Below, piece by piece: positions 1-10,491 of a DNA stretch of 64,000 nucleotides. The translations under genes were made by a program, and so were the position numbers. The stretch is taken from assembly GCF_004337985.1 (NCBI RefSeq), contig NC_043744.1, forward strand, positions 2,826,408 through 2,890,407, written 5' to 3'. Under the pieces are notes generated by a model that ran no database searches, was not told the DNA's origin, and saw nothing but the letters and a program-made list of their open reading frames with translations. Position 1 is the first letter of the stretch. Each line of letters begins with the position of its first letter. Source of the DNA: Pyricularia pennisetigena. Taxonomy: Eukaryota; Ascomycota; Sordariomycetes; Magnaporthales; Pyriculariaceae.

Positions 1-1719
1 GATTCGAACACGTAATTCACAACTCAAACTTAGATACATCACCTTCATACCTTCATCGATTCAACGATTTAACGAATCGATTGTGCAACAACAATATATT
101 ATCTCTATTACCCGCTAGCAGACGGTTATCTGCCATTTCAACGTTCCATCAGCCTTATACGTGATCCACTTTTCCCCGCGTTCAAGATTAAGCTTATTCT
201 ATCTCGTAACCTCCTCACATTTATAGGCTGTTGTAAACTTATTCAAACGCATTAAACATTTAATGGGTTATTAACGAACGAATATAGGGGTTTTTGGCCC
301 TCACTCGCTAGCGTGAACCCTATTAAAAATTTAAACCAATTACAGTGGCGTGCACGATCCACACAAACCATACCAAAAAGAATTTTGGATTTGCAATGTA
401 AGCGAGCGTTGCAGTACCTGAAAAAACATTAGTCGAACGCTAATTTTTAGCGATCCCTATTGTAAATACAGGGGGTTAGGTGCGCAATTAGCGCCTAAAA
501 CCAGCAATTTCGCACAAAAGCAGCAATATTTTCGTTAATATACCTCCTGTAAAAATGCGATAATAACCAAAACAAAGCCTAAACTTCAGGCTTTCCAGCG
601 ATGCAAAATGCATTTTGGTGCACAAACTAAAACCTTTCCGGGCTTATAATTTGTTAATAATATGGGTTATTAACAGGGGTTTAAATATTAACCTAAATGC
701 GGCGTGGTGCTAATTGCGCTATAAAAACCTGTAATTACAGGGTTTAAACATATTAAATTATTTATTACAATGGTTCACTAATTTTGGGATTAATGGTTTA
801 AATTTATTGGTGAGGGAAATGTTATTTTATTTCCCTTATATATTTTCTGATATTGAAATGGGGGTCCGCACCCCTGAAAGCGTTCCGGTACCGCACACGA
901 TTTCCCGAAAAATTATTTTATATCCGTTGTTGAAAAAACACCTTCATTTTTATATAAACCATTTTTGGGTTCGCACTGGTTTGTTGATTTGGTGAAAATT
1001 TTAACCCAATATAGGGTAGCTAACTCGTAGGTGCAGGGTGGCTGTGAACCCGGTATAGGGTGAACCCCATTCGCTAACCTTTTAAATCGCAATTCTTACA
1101 ATATAAAATATAACGGAAAATCCGACAACCCCGACAGCCCACTTCGGCATTATCTATTGTGGCTTATATACAAATAAAAGTGGACCCATTATATGCCAAA
1201 AAACGCATATAATTAACAATTAGAATAATGTAGGTAAAAAAGAAGTTTGATAGTATTTATATATACTAATATAATGTAATTGCTGTATTAAAATCTTTTT
1301 TAATTATACAAATAATTGGGCGAATAATTAATTGCTTTAATAAGTTCTCAATTAAAATAGAAATATTAATAAAATATTTATTCCAAACGGTAATAACATG
1401 CACTTTCCACCGACACGTCAATTTAAAAGCCGTATTGATATAGATGTATTTTATCCCTACCAAATACCATTATTCGAAAAAATAAATTAAATATAACAAT
1501 ATATATAAAAAATTAAAAAACCTCTTTAATTTTCTAATATTTATATAAGCGGAAAGGCTTTGCCAACAATTCCTGCCTGAAAAGAATGTAAAAAAATCAC
1601 ATATTGCAACGCAGGTCACTATATATTCTTACGATTTTTATTCATTTTTCTATTCGAATATTAAATTATATATCGTGGTTACACTGCCTTTTTTGCTGTT
1701 TTAGTGCGAATATAGTACA

Positions 1720-1777
1720 AATACCCGCCATAAACGGCGAAAATCGACAAAATGTCTTTAGATTAGGACGAGCGCGA
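1720..1777 (+). repeat. Diverged direct repeat, copy A
   Basis: This stretch recurs at 2760-2816, exactly 1040 bp downstream over its best part. Positions 1731-1750 are identical to 2771-2790, and the next ten bases differ at three sites, two of them C versus T. Divergence then rises, again largely by C/T or G/A changes. The bias to transitions is what RIP predicts for two copies of one repeat. Confidence 0.7.
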
Positions 1778-1862
1778 TCTTTTCGGCCAATGCAATTGGT
1801 CGAATAGCCATACGGCTAAAAGGTACATGGAACGCTCGGTCCCCACTGCGAAGCAGGGGGGT

Positions 1863-1884
1863 CTAGTCTAAGCACTGAGACTAG
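1863..1884. repeat. Short inverted repeat
   Basis: CTAGTCT at 1863-1869 and AGACTAG at 1878-1884 form a perfect 7-bp stem with an 8-nt loop. It lies in one of the less AT-rich islands of the decayed block. The function is unknown; it may be part of a transposon end. Confidence 0.4.
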
Positions 1885-2759
1885 CTGCGCGCATGAAAAA
1901 TGCAGCCGACTGCACTTAACGTGCGGTCGCAGGGCCTTTATAAGGCCTGTTCTTAACAGATACTTTATAGGGGTAAATTATATGATTATAAAAACGGCTT
2001 TTGCAAAAACGTAACGGTGTAGAATGCACGCGATTATCGCTTAAAATAAATATTTTATTAATCTTTATTTTAATTAATAATTTATTTAAGAAATTAATAA
2101 TTCGCCCAACTATATGTCAAAATAAAAAACCTTTAATATAGCAATTATATTAGATTATTACATATGAATATTATTTTTTATTCTTTTTTCAACTTTATCC
2201 TGTTAAATAAAATAAAAAATGAAAAAATAATATAATTTTACTAATTTTTTAAATAAAAACATTATAATAACTGAGATTATAAGGCGGAATTTTCGTGGAC
2301 GTTTGTTTATATACGTTATCCAATCCCTGGAATATTCGTTTTATTATCGTTAAAATTGGTAAAAATATAAAAGCATTTCGATTGTAAATTATATATAAAA
2401 TTATATATACCTTAGTTATCCGTTAATTCAACGGTATATATAATAAAATATATTATACCAAAATTCGACATACCGTTATTTATACGTATATCACCCCCCA
2501 CGTGCAAAAATTTTGAAATTTGGTAAAAAAATAAAAATGATATAAAAAAAATCGAAAATTAAAACAAAATCGAAAAAATAATACCGCCATAAGCGGATTA
2601 AAAGCAGGGCCTAACAAATTCTCCCAATTGTATATTTAAAAATATAAATTAAATTTTTGTTAATAGCGGTATTAAATGCTATTTTCAACGTATAAACCGT
2701 TTATTTTTACGATTATTATTTATTTTTTTATAACGGAGTATTGGTCGCCGAATTGACGA

Positions 2760-2816
2760 AAATACCGCTATAAACGGCGAAAATCGACAAATTGTCCTCA
2801 GACCTGAACCAGAGCG
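2760..2816 (+). repeat. Diverged direct repeat, copy B
   Basis: This is the partner of the repeat at 1720-1777. It keeps more C where copy A has T (for example positions 2797 and 2799), so it appears less mutated. It sits just before the hairpin-bearing right margin of the AT-rich block. Confidence 0.7.
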
Positions 2817-2849
2817 TTTTTTGGATGGACCCACAAATACATTGCAAAG

Positions 2850-2901
2850 CCGCAATTGAGCTACGAAGTGGAGCGAAGCGAACGAAATGGATCAATTGCG
2901 G
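2850..2901. repeat. Inverted repeat at the margin of the AT-rich block
   Basis: CCGCAATTGA at 2850-2859 is matched by its exact reverse complement TCAATTGCGG at 2892-2901, a 10-bp stem around a 32-nt spacer. It lies within about 100 bp of the composition switch, so it could be part of a terminal structure of the decayed element. That reading is inference. Confidence 0.45.
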
Positions 2902-2990
2902 AGCTCTGGGCTTTAGGGAAGAGCCCTGAGACTACAGCCTCTTTGCCTTCGGCCTTACCTGGAGCTTAGAGGTCGTCGTCTCTTTCTGAA

Positions 2991-4502
2991 CAAGCAAAGG
3001 AAAAAGAAGAAGAACTTCTGTCCACAAGAGTGTAGTCAGCTACTATCTAGATAGGTTGTCTCTCAGCTAGTGTTAATGCCGTCGATTGACGAAATAATAA
3101 GCAATCGGTTGTCTAACACCAGCCACTGCCGGCATCCTGTTTCGAGACAGCAACACAACACTGCAACATACATACAGACTTAACCTGTACTTTGGATGGT
3201 ATTACGTGACTTAAGTTACCTACGTCGGTTAAATGATTTTTCCTTTTGCTTACAAAAAGGCACTGTACTTTTACATTGGCTTGACATTTACGGTTTTTTT
3301 TTTCCTTCACGGTAAATCTGCATTTGAATATGATGCAGAGATGATATTAGTATCGTCCGCTGGCCGTGAGAGTATGAATTCGTTCGTACTGTCCGATAGG
3401 TGTCTGACCAGAACATCTCTAACAAGGGTTTCGGGCACAATGACACGAGAGCTTACGTGTAGAGTGGACCTTGATTCTGGACCTTGTACTCTCAAACGTG
3501 TCCGATAGCACTTGAGATCATCAATGTTCCTATTATCCTCCTCCCAAGCACATGTGGAAGTTAATGGAAAGCGCTATTCATGATAAAGCTGCCTGGTGCT
3601 ACTTGTGAACGGGCGGCCACTTCCCGTTTGATCGGCAGCTTGCCGAAGTTCCATGCCCAGGTGTGTATTTGACGTCTTAATATTTTAGGTAGGTGTCTTC
3701 AATATCTTGTAACCTATAGTACAACTGAAGGCAGGAACTCCTTAGCCGATAGCCAGCCTCCTTGCTTCCGCTGATTCGAGAGCGAGGCTGATCGTTCCGT
3801 GTTGGGTGGCTGGACTGGGACGCCATTGCTTCCACCCTTCAAGGTGAGAAGCTCTGGTAATTCGAAAGAACAGGCTTCCAATCACAGTCAAAAGTTTTGT
3901 GAGAAACTATTATACAGAAACGGCTGTTTAAATATCTGATTTTGCTTGCTGTTTTGAGCATCTCGTACCGATTTTTTATTGTCGCACTAAGCGAGTTACA
4001 CTTCCAGATATGGAAATTGGATTCGGGGCCGAGTCAGGGCCTAAATGGCCATGCTCGGGCCTTTATCTACGGAGAAAAGGAGACCGGCAAGGCCGGGGGC
4101 TTGATCTATGGCGCACGAGGTGCGCATAACCGTTTATAGAAGACGACGAGTTCTTGAAGCATTTTGGTGTACAGCTTATGTTTAGAAAATTAATTCCTTT
4201 CAATAGCCGATAGTAAGTAGATTTTGACTGGCTATTTATCCCTTAAGCTTATGGACTGCCACGAATACGCGCAGTTTCTTTTTGCACCTGCCACGTACAA
4301 CTCGACCCCAAACCTAGCACAGGCGCAGAACATATAATTTGAGAAGGTGCCAGGTCCTCTGCCCTTCATATTATTTTGCTTCCCACTCGAATTCCATAGA
4401 GAAACCGCTTTCATCTTCACAGACAGAAAGCGGCAGCTTACTATTGAATCTTAATATTCCTCACTTCAACCAAACCTGCAGTCAATCAACTCACAAATAA
4501 AA
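2991..4502. other. Intergenic, no gene recognised
   Basis: The composition is ordinary, and the open frames are short (at most 91 codons at 3233-3508 +) with no recognisable motif. The last part should hold the promoter of the CDF transporter relic at 4503. No tRNA or clear repeat was seen. Confidence 0.5.
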
Positions 4503-6181
4503 ATGGTGTTTTATATAAGCCGCAAGTCTAAAATCATTATAGTACTCAGTATATCGGCGCTGTACTTCATAGCGGAGCTGCATGGTAAGTGGAGACATAT
4601 ATTAAATGATCCCAACCAAGGTCTAATAATTTGTTTTCTCCACCAAGTTGCGTTCAGAACTCGCTCCCTGGCCCTCATGGCAGATGCATTTCACTATGTA
4701 GGAGACAATTACACTATCTCCCTCCAGCGGGCCAGACACTGAAAGATTAGCACAGATCAATGATGTTATCAGTTTTACAATAGGCCTCGTGGCCGTAGTG
4801 GTCAGTTTACTTTGCATCCTTGACTTGATCAACACACTTTCTGCCGACTGCGTCTCTGCAGCTCTCAGAACAGAAGGAGACGCCACCAGAGATGCTCTCT
4901 TTTGGTTGGCAGAGAGCAACTATACTGGGCTCTTTCTTCAATGGCGTTTTCCTTCTTGCTCTTGGTCTGAGCATCTTTCTTCACTCCATTGAGCGCTTTG
5001 TATCCCCTGAACGTAAGTGTACCATATTTGACCACTTATGATATAAACATGGCAATTATTGACGGTAGCCCAGACATGGAGGATCCTTTCCTCGTCCTCA
5101 TCATGGGATGTGTTGGCCTTGGTCTCAACATAATCAGCATCGTATTCTTGCATGGTAGGATCTCTATATCACACGCACTCCTCTTGTTTCAAGAGACAGT
5201 TGTTTGCTGATGACCTATATGTGCAGAGCATCATGAGCATGGCGGCGGGCATACTCACAGTCACTTACACGGCGAGCAACATGAACATGTAGGTACTTCC
5301 GAGGGACCTGGCGCATCGGCTTGCAGGCTAGGTCAAGGTTGCATCATCTGACGCAAGATCAAAGCTTGAAAGGTTTCTGTATGCTGACCCTTATCACCGT
5401 TAGGCGGATGAGCTGGTTAAGGACAATCCACGGCACCCTCTGCATGCACACGATTCTCATGCCGGACACCGGCATCACCTTCAAGCTCCCCTGGCCAAAG
5501 GACACTCTCATGATCTTGGGATGGCCGGAGTGCTGCTTCACGTGGTCGGTGACGCGATTAACAACTTGGGTGTTATTCTCGCTGCTGTAATCATCTGAAA
5601 GACAGGGTCAGAAGCCAGGTTTTACGCGGACCCTGCAGTTAGCACATTCATCGCCATCATGATATTCATCACGGCAATCCCCCTCGTGCGGAAGAGTGGT
5701 GAGATCCTATTGCAGAGTGTCCCAGCCGGTCTCAGTCCGTCTGACGTAGCACACGATCTTGAGAAGGTCAGTTTTGAGACGATCTATTCACCACCTCCAC
5801 ATCTGGCGCCTTGACCAGACTAAGACGGTCGCATCTGTACATGTGGTGGTCAAGGATGAAACCGTTTCCGACTTTATGACAAAGGCCCGAACGGTAACGG
5901 AGTGTCTTCACGCTTACGGAATTCACACTGCTATAATTCAGCCCGAGGTCGCGTTGCATCAGGGACCAGCCCTGCCAGCACCAGTCTACGATGACGACCA
6001 GTCTTCAATAGGAGTCTCAACGCTAGTGCCGACGTTGTCTTCTTTTCCTTCTTCTTCTTCTTCTTCTTCTTCTTCTTCTTCTTCTTCTTCTTCTTCTTGT
6101 TCTTCCAGTGCTGGCCAAAATGGTACAAGTTGCCAGATGCGATGCAGCAGTCTTTGTGAAGACCTCAGGTGCTGCACTTAG
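4503..6181 (+). pseudogene. Zinc transporter of the CDF family (ZRC1/COT1-like), broken
   Basis: Intact relatives move Zn2+ (and Cd/Co) into the vacuole or ER by proton exchange. Seven exons can be read: 4503-4584, 4648-4697, 4756-4800, 4862-5012, 5074-5154, 5227-5288 and 5404 onward; all junctions are GT..AG and in phase. Visible family features are the first helix, the ALMADAFHY segment, FGWQRATILG, a long His-rich loop (exons 6-7), HVVGDAINNLGV, ARFYADPAVS, IHHLHIWRLDQ and a Cys-rich C-terminus. Two lesions break it. TGA at 5596-5598 stands where the family has Trp after the helix-5 residues. A net +1 nt near the T-run at 5772-5775 puts the C-terminal domain (up to the stop at 6179-6181) in another frame. 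No plausible intron removes either. The gene lies next to the AT-rich block. A sequencing error could explain the T-run, but less easily the TGA. Confidence 0.85.
6049..6098 (+). repeat. (TTC)n microsatellite
   Basis: About 16.7 copies of TTC lie in the 3' part of the CDF relic. In the reading frame of the C-terminal domain they give a run of serines between the helical region and the Cys-rich tail, a place where the family is normally variable. Confidence 0.95.
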
Positions 6182-7792
6182 GAGGGCCAAAGTCAAAGGG
6201 AAAGTTATTTTAGTGGTATGAGCAAAGTTTCTGACGATTCATTGCTGTAATGAGGTATCATTTGGTGTACAGGAGTTTTGGAGGACTGTATTGGTGCACA
6301 AAGGAGTGTATGTTGACTTATAGGGTAGGTATATAAAGCATGGTGATACCCAACATGGAGTGCCACTCTGTAGCCAGCACAGACGAGAGACAGTAACCTA
6401 AACGAAGATTTTTACGTCGATTGGTGCTTGAGGTTTTGGTAGTTTCTCTGGCCCAATGAGGGGGCAGAGACTATTCTGGACACCGCCTGCTCTCCAGGTC
6501 AGCAGTTTATGGTTTGTCCAACCACCCCAATCTTCCTCAACCCTGGTTTTTCATCTAAGACTTTCCAGAGTTGATCGAAATATTGGATTCGCACGAGGCC
6601 GCGAGTAAGTAACTCACAGTCGTTACACATCGTTTTCAAGAAATACTATGAAGACACTTGTTTCTGCAAGTCGGGGTACAATCAGGTGATGTGTATGTGA
6701 GTGAGTGCTTGTGAGAGTGTGAACTTTGTGTGGCAAAAAACTGCAGTAGGCTTCAGCTCCTCTTGGCGCAAATAGAGACGTGGTATACACTACCTTTTTT
6801 TCAGTATGAGTACCTAGCCTAGGATAAAACGTGGCTTGCGAATCGTGAACACTGTCGCCAATGACGAATCTGATGGTTTTGCCCCTCCCCAGTGAACGAT
6901 GCCATCGATGCATATGCCGGGCTGGGCAGACGTGCCTTGTGGAAGTCTACCATAACTACTGCTAGTCTAATTCTTTAATATGCTTCTTTTTATCATGGAA
7001 AAAAAAGTTTTTTTTTCTTCACAAGAAAATGGCTGCATGGTGAATATTCTTCAAGGTTCTGCACATGTCAACTAGTTATTCACCAGTACAACCTCTAGCC
7101 TGTTCATCCGAAGTTTACAATGTCACACCAGAACTCGGCTACTCGCGTCGTAAGAGTCCATTGTGCAGGCGTTACCGACTTTCCGTTGTGCGACACAGAA
7201 AAGGCGATTCGGGACCCAGACCTATCAGATCGAGGCTCCTATATCGAATCTAGATGGTTATGTTACAACCTGTGACAGCTTTGCCTGCCAAATCAGGCAA
7301 GGCTACGTTAGGAAGCCTGTGGCTGGCTCTCTTGGGCTCCACAAAACGGTTTTTCTTTTTCTTTTTTTCTCTTTCTTTGTTTTGATGCTACTCATCAGCC
7401 AAGCAGCCCATCGCGGCCATGGATGACGACAACTTTCCCGGGTAGCGTATTGGAGAAGCGAGAGACAAGAGAAAAAAAAGGGTCCCTTGCTGATCAAATG
7501 TCCTTTGACGCGGAGCTTTTTGTCCCACGCTTCTCGACCGAGTGGTTGCGGGATCCATTGTTGCATTAGCGTGGGAAATATGCGGCAGTGTCACAAAGCA
7601 GAGTTCGGCGGCGGCCATTTCGCTCCCACGCTTTCACGCCACGTTTTTTTCTGGGGTATGGCTTCGTAGCGTGTGTTGGGGAGATTTGGGGTCTTTTTGT
7701 CAGTATCAAACCGAATCTGGTGTTGCTGCCATCTTATTGGAGTTTAAGGTGTCTTGGACGCTGGATTCACATACAAATACAAATACAAATAC

Positions 7793-7820
<28 letters not shown>
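7793..7820 (+). repeat. A28 homopolymer
   Basis: 28 consecutive A follow a short pentanucleotide-like repeat (three ACAAAT-type units from about 7770). No SINE body with tRNA-like boxes is visible upstream, so it is treated as a simple repeat. Confidence 0.9.
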
Positions 7821-7823
<3 letters not shown>

Positions 7824-9153
7824 GGATACTTCTTATCGTCGGGAAGCAACGCTGCCCAATTTTTTCTCGCGTTGCCGCATTATCGAAGATCAAAAAGGGG
7901 AACTGGTAACTGAACTGGAGTTTACCTAACGGAGCTGGTGATGTTGCGTTATTATTCTAAATCCGTATCTCACAGGGCTACGATTAAATGGCGTCCCAGT
8001 TTAGTCCAGATTCCATTGCATAGATGTCTATATCTGTGAGCCATCCAGGCCATCGATGGATAAACTTCAACGTTTCTACACGTGAATGGTCGTGCCAGCT
8101 CATGTGTATTCATTTTTCGCAATCGAATCATCGTGTTCAGCTCTTGGTATATGGAAAATTCGATAACCTTGCCGCCCCCTTGAAATACTGTCGTGCTGGA
8201 ATAGAGATGTGGATTCATACTTGAGATTGATCGGCAGCTAACAGCTGAACCATGTTTGCAGCTCGATGAATCAGCCAAGTCAGTAAGGTGGATATCCTTA
8301 TAGGCTGTGATGTAGCACCGACTACAGCTATCTCAAAGCGGTATTGGTATCATTGGGTATTTTTGAGAGGAGCTGAAAATTATCAGTATTGCTCAATTCA
8401 ACTAGATAGACCTAGTTCAAGATTCCATGCATAAGATCGTAATGGTTTCACAGCTGTTGAACTGCTATCAAATCAGCTGTTGTTTATCTTGGTCATTGCA
8501 ATTACCCATGGGATATTCAACATAGTCACTCAATATGTGGGCAGTAGATGAAGACCGCAGCTGACAAAAGAGCTCGATCGCCTGCAGTAGCAAAAGCCTC
8601 GAGTCGCCTCCCATGATATCTTTCACTGTAAGGCAAGATGGTCAACTCACATAGGTACATGGCTACGTACATACCTGCCTCCCTACAGGAAAGAGGTACC
8701 TGATCATTTAGGTAGCCCTACAAGCAGATAGGAAGTAGCAATGGCTGACCAAATGACGTGACGTAGAGTGCTCGCTCGAGCGGGATATATTACCCTGGTA
8801 GAGTAGTCTTCACTTACCACCATACCACCATTCGAAAACGCAGGGTTCATCTTGAACGACTAGCAACCGCTGGACTGAGCCACGCCATATTGGATTGTGT
8901 ATCACGACCACCCGACTCACATCTCTACTCCCATTTTACTTACTTTTTTTCCCCTCGTACGGAGGCAGGTCTCGACCGCCCATCCAGTGTCTGGGTCGTG
9001 AGGCAACACCGTCCTTGAGTTGTTCCTTTTTCTGCTACCTTCCTCGTCAACCTCACCTCACCCAAGTCACCTCAGGCAAGGTACCTGGGTAAGGTAGTTT
9101 CGCAATCGCCGAACTTGTCCTATGTGCCTGCCTCCACCACGGTGAACATCATA

Positions 9154-9154
<1 letters not shown>

Positions 9155-9187
<33 letters not shown>
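9155..9187 (+). repeat. A33 homopolymer in the aquaporin leader
   Basis: 33 consecutive A end 13 nt before the aquaporin ATG. If the mRNA starts upstream, this is an A-rich 5' leader abutting a strong start context (GCCACC before ATGG). Confidence 0.9.
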
Positions 9188-9189
<2 letters not shown>

Positions 9190-9200
9190 AAGAAGCCACC

Positions 9201-10491
9201 ATGGCCAGCAACGAGCAGACCTCAACTACCCCAATCACGGTGGTTCTACCCACTGTCACTCCGTCTACAAACATCTCCAATGCCGCAGACACTGCTCCAT
9301 CTTCCCGACCATCCTCTCGCCCTTCAACAATTCAACGACTTTATTCCCTAGATAACATCACAACATACGTTAGCCCCACGCATTCTTTGAACATAGCCTG
9401 TCCTGTCAGCGAAGCCTCGCACAAAAAGCAAACCTATCCACCATTTCAAGACCACTTCTCAGCCTCGTCACCCAGATCCTCAAAACCAGAAGACCAGAGC
9501 AGCCTTGGCTGGCCAGGTTCCAAAATGGCACTGTCTCCTACCCTCCGAAACCACTGTACGGCCGCACTCGCCGAGCTTGTGGGTACCTTTTTGTTCCTAT
9601 TCTTTGCCTTCTCGGCAGCCGGGGTCGCCAATGCTGTGCCGCCGCAGTTGAGCGATAACATTGTGGTCCCCAATATTCCTGGGCTCCTGTACATCTCGTT
9701 TGCCTTTGGAATCTCCCTGATGGTCAACGTCTTTGCCTTTTACCGCATCTCGGGTGGTCAATTCAACCCTGCCGTAAGTCACCAAAACCACCAGATCCCC
9801 GCGCTCAGGTGTGTTTTCAGCACTGACGGGATGCTTATCAAGGTCTCGATGGCACTTTGCTTGGTCGGCGCAATCCCGCCGTTGCGTGCCGGGTTCTGCA
9901 TCTTGGGGCAGATTATTGGCGGTATCATTGCCGCCGCCGCGGTCGACGGTCTCTACCCTACGCTCTTGAACGTCGAGACAACTCTGGGACCTGGCGTCTC
10001 GCAAGCCCAAGGTGTATTCATCGAGATGTTCCTCACAACCCAGTTGATCTTGGTCATTCTCCTGTTGGCAGTTGAGAAGCACAGGTTGACATATATAGCT
10101 CCACTTGGCATCGGTTTTGCCCTCTTCGTCACGCATCTTGCTGGTGAGTGTTGTTCGGATGAGGATTCATGCCAGTAGTATACTGGTGACGATTGCGACT
10201 GGGCCGGGGAGCTGATCGTTTTGACTAGGCGTATACTTCACTGGAGCTTCTCTGAACCCGGCTCGCTCCCTGGGTCCAGCCGTCATCAACCGCAGCTTCC
10301 CCTCCTACCACTGGATATACTGGATCGGCCCCATGCTCGGCGCCCTGCTTGCATCGGGATTCTACAGCCTTCTCAATTTCTGCAAGTGGAAGCAGGTCAA
10401 CCCAGGCCAAGACTGGGATGGCATTGGCGAGAAAGAGGCTCAGAGAGACGATTTCAACGAAGCCAATGATCCCTTGACGAGGGTCGCTTGA
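9201..10491 (+). CDS. Aquaporin (MIP family), orthodox water-channel type
   Basis: This is a six-helix water channel of the plasma or an internal membrane. The exons are 9201-9773, 9843-10143 and 10229-10491, giving 378 residues. The first ~115 residues are a Ser/Thr/Pro-rich cytoplasmic extension, longer than in most MIPs. The first NPA box (residues 189-191) ends exactly at the exon 1/2 junction; the second (301-303) is followed by Arg304, and His289 precedes it. This Arg plus His pairing is typical of water-selective orthodox aquaporins rather than glycerol facilitators; the selectivity is inferred. The ATG sits in a full GCCACCATGG context right after an A33 tract. Intron 1 is 69 nt with no in-frame stop, so its retention would insert 23 residues after the first NPA and inactivate or alter the pore. 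Confidence 0.93.

Larger units (their letters stand above)
1..2990. repeat. AT-rich, RIP-like degenerate repeat block
   Basis: The block is strongly AT-rich, dense in TTA/TAA/ATA words, and broken by stop codons in all frames; no open frame is longer than about 70 codons. Small less AT-rich islands remain, for example near 1820-1940 and 2820-2990. The composition changes abruptly near 2990 to ordinary intergenic sequence. This is what C-to-T repeat-induced point mutation leaves of a transposon in filamentous ascomycetes. The original element cannot be named: I see no readable transposase or reverse transcriptase. The left limit lies outside the window. Confidence 0.75.
6182..9200. other. Intergenic, 3.0 kb; aquaporin promoter at the right end
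   Basis: No open frame here resembles a protein. The stretch holds a (TACAAA)-like short repeat running into the 28-nt A tract at 7793-7820, and T-rich patches near 7000 and 7350. The last few hundred bases should be the promoter and leader of the aquaporin at 9201, ending in a 33-nt A tract. No tRNA was seen. Confidence 0.5.

Noticed and set aside
3233..3508. 91-codon plus frame between the AT-rich block and the transporter relic
   Set aside because: Low complexity, no motif, overlapped by a frame of similar length on the other strand.
7793..7820. A-tail of a SINE retroposon
   Set aside because: No tRNA-like box A or box B, no flanking target-site duplication visible. The same applies to the tracts at 26436 and 45317.
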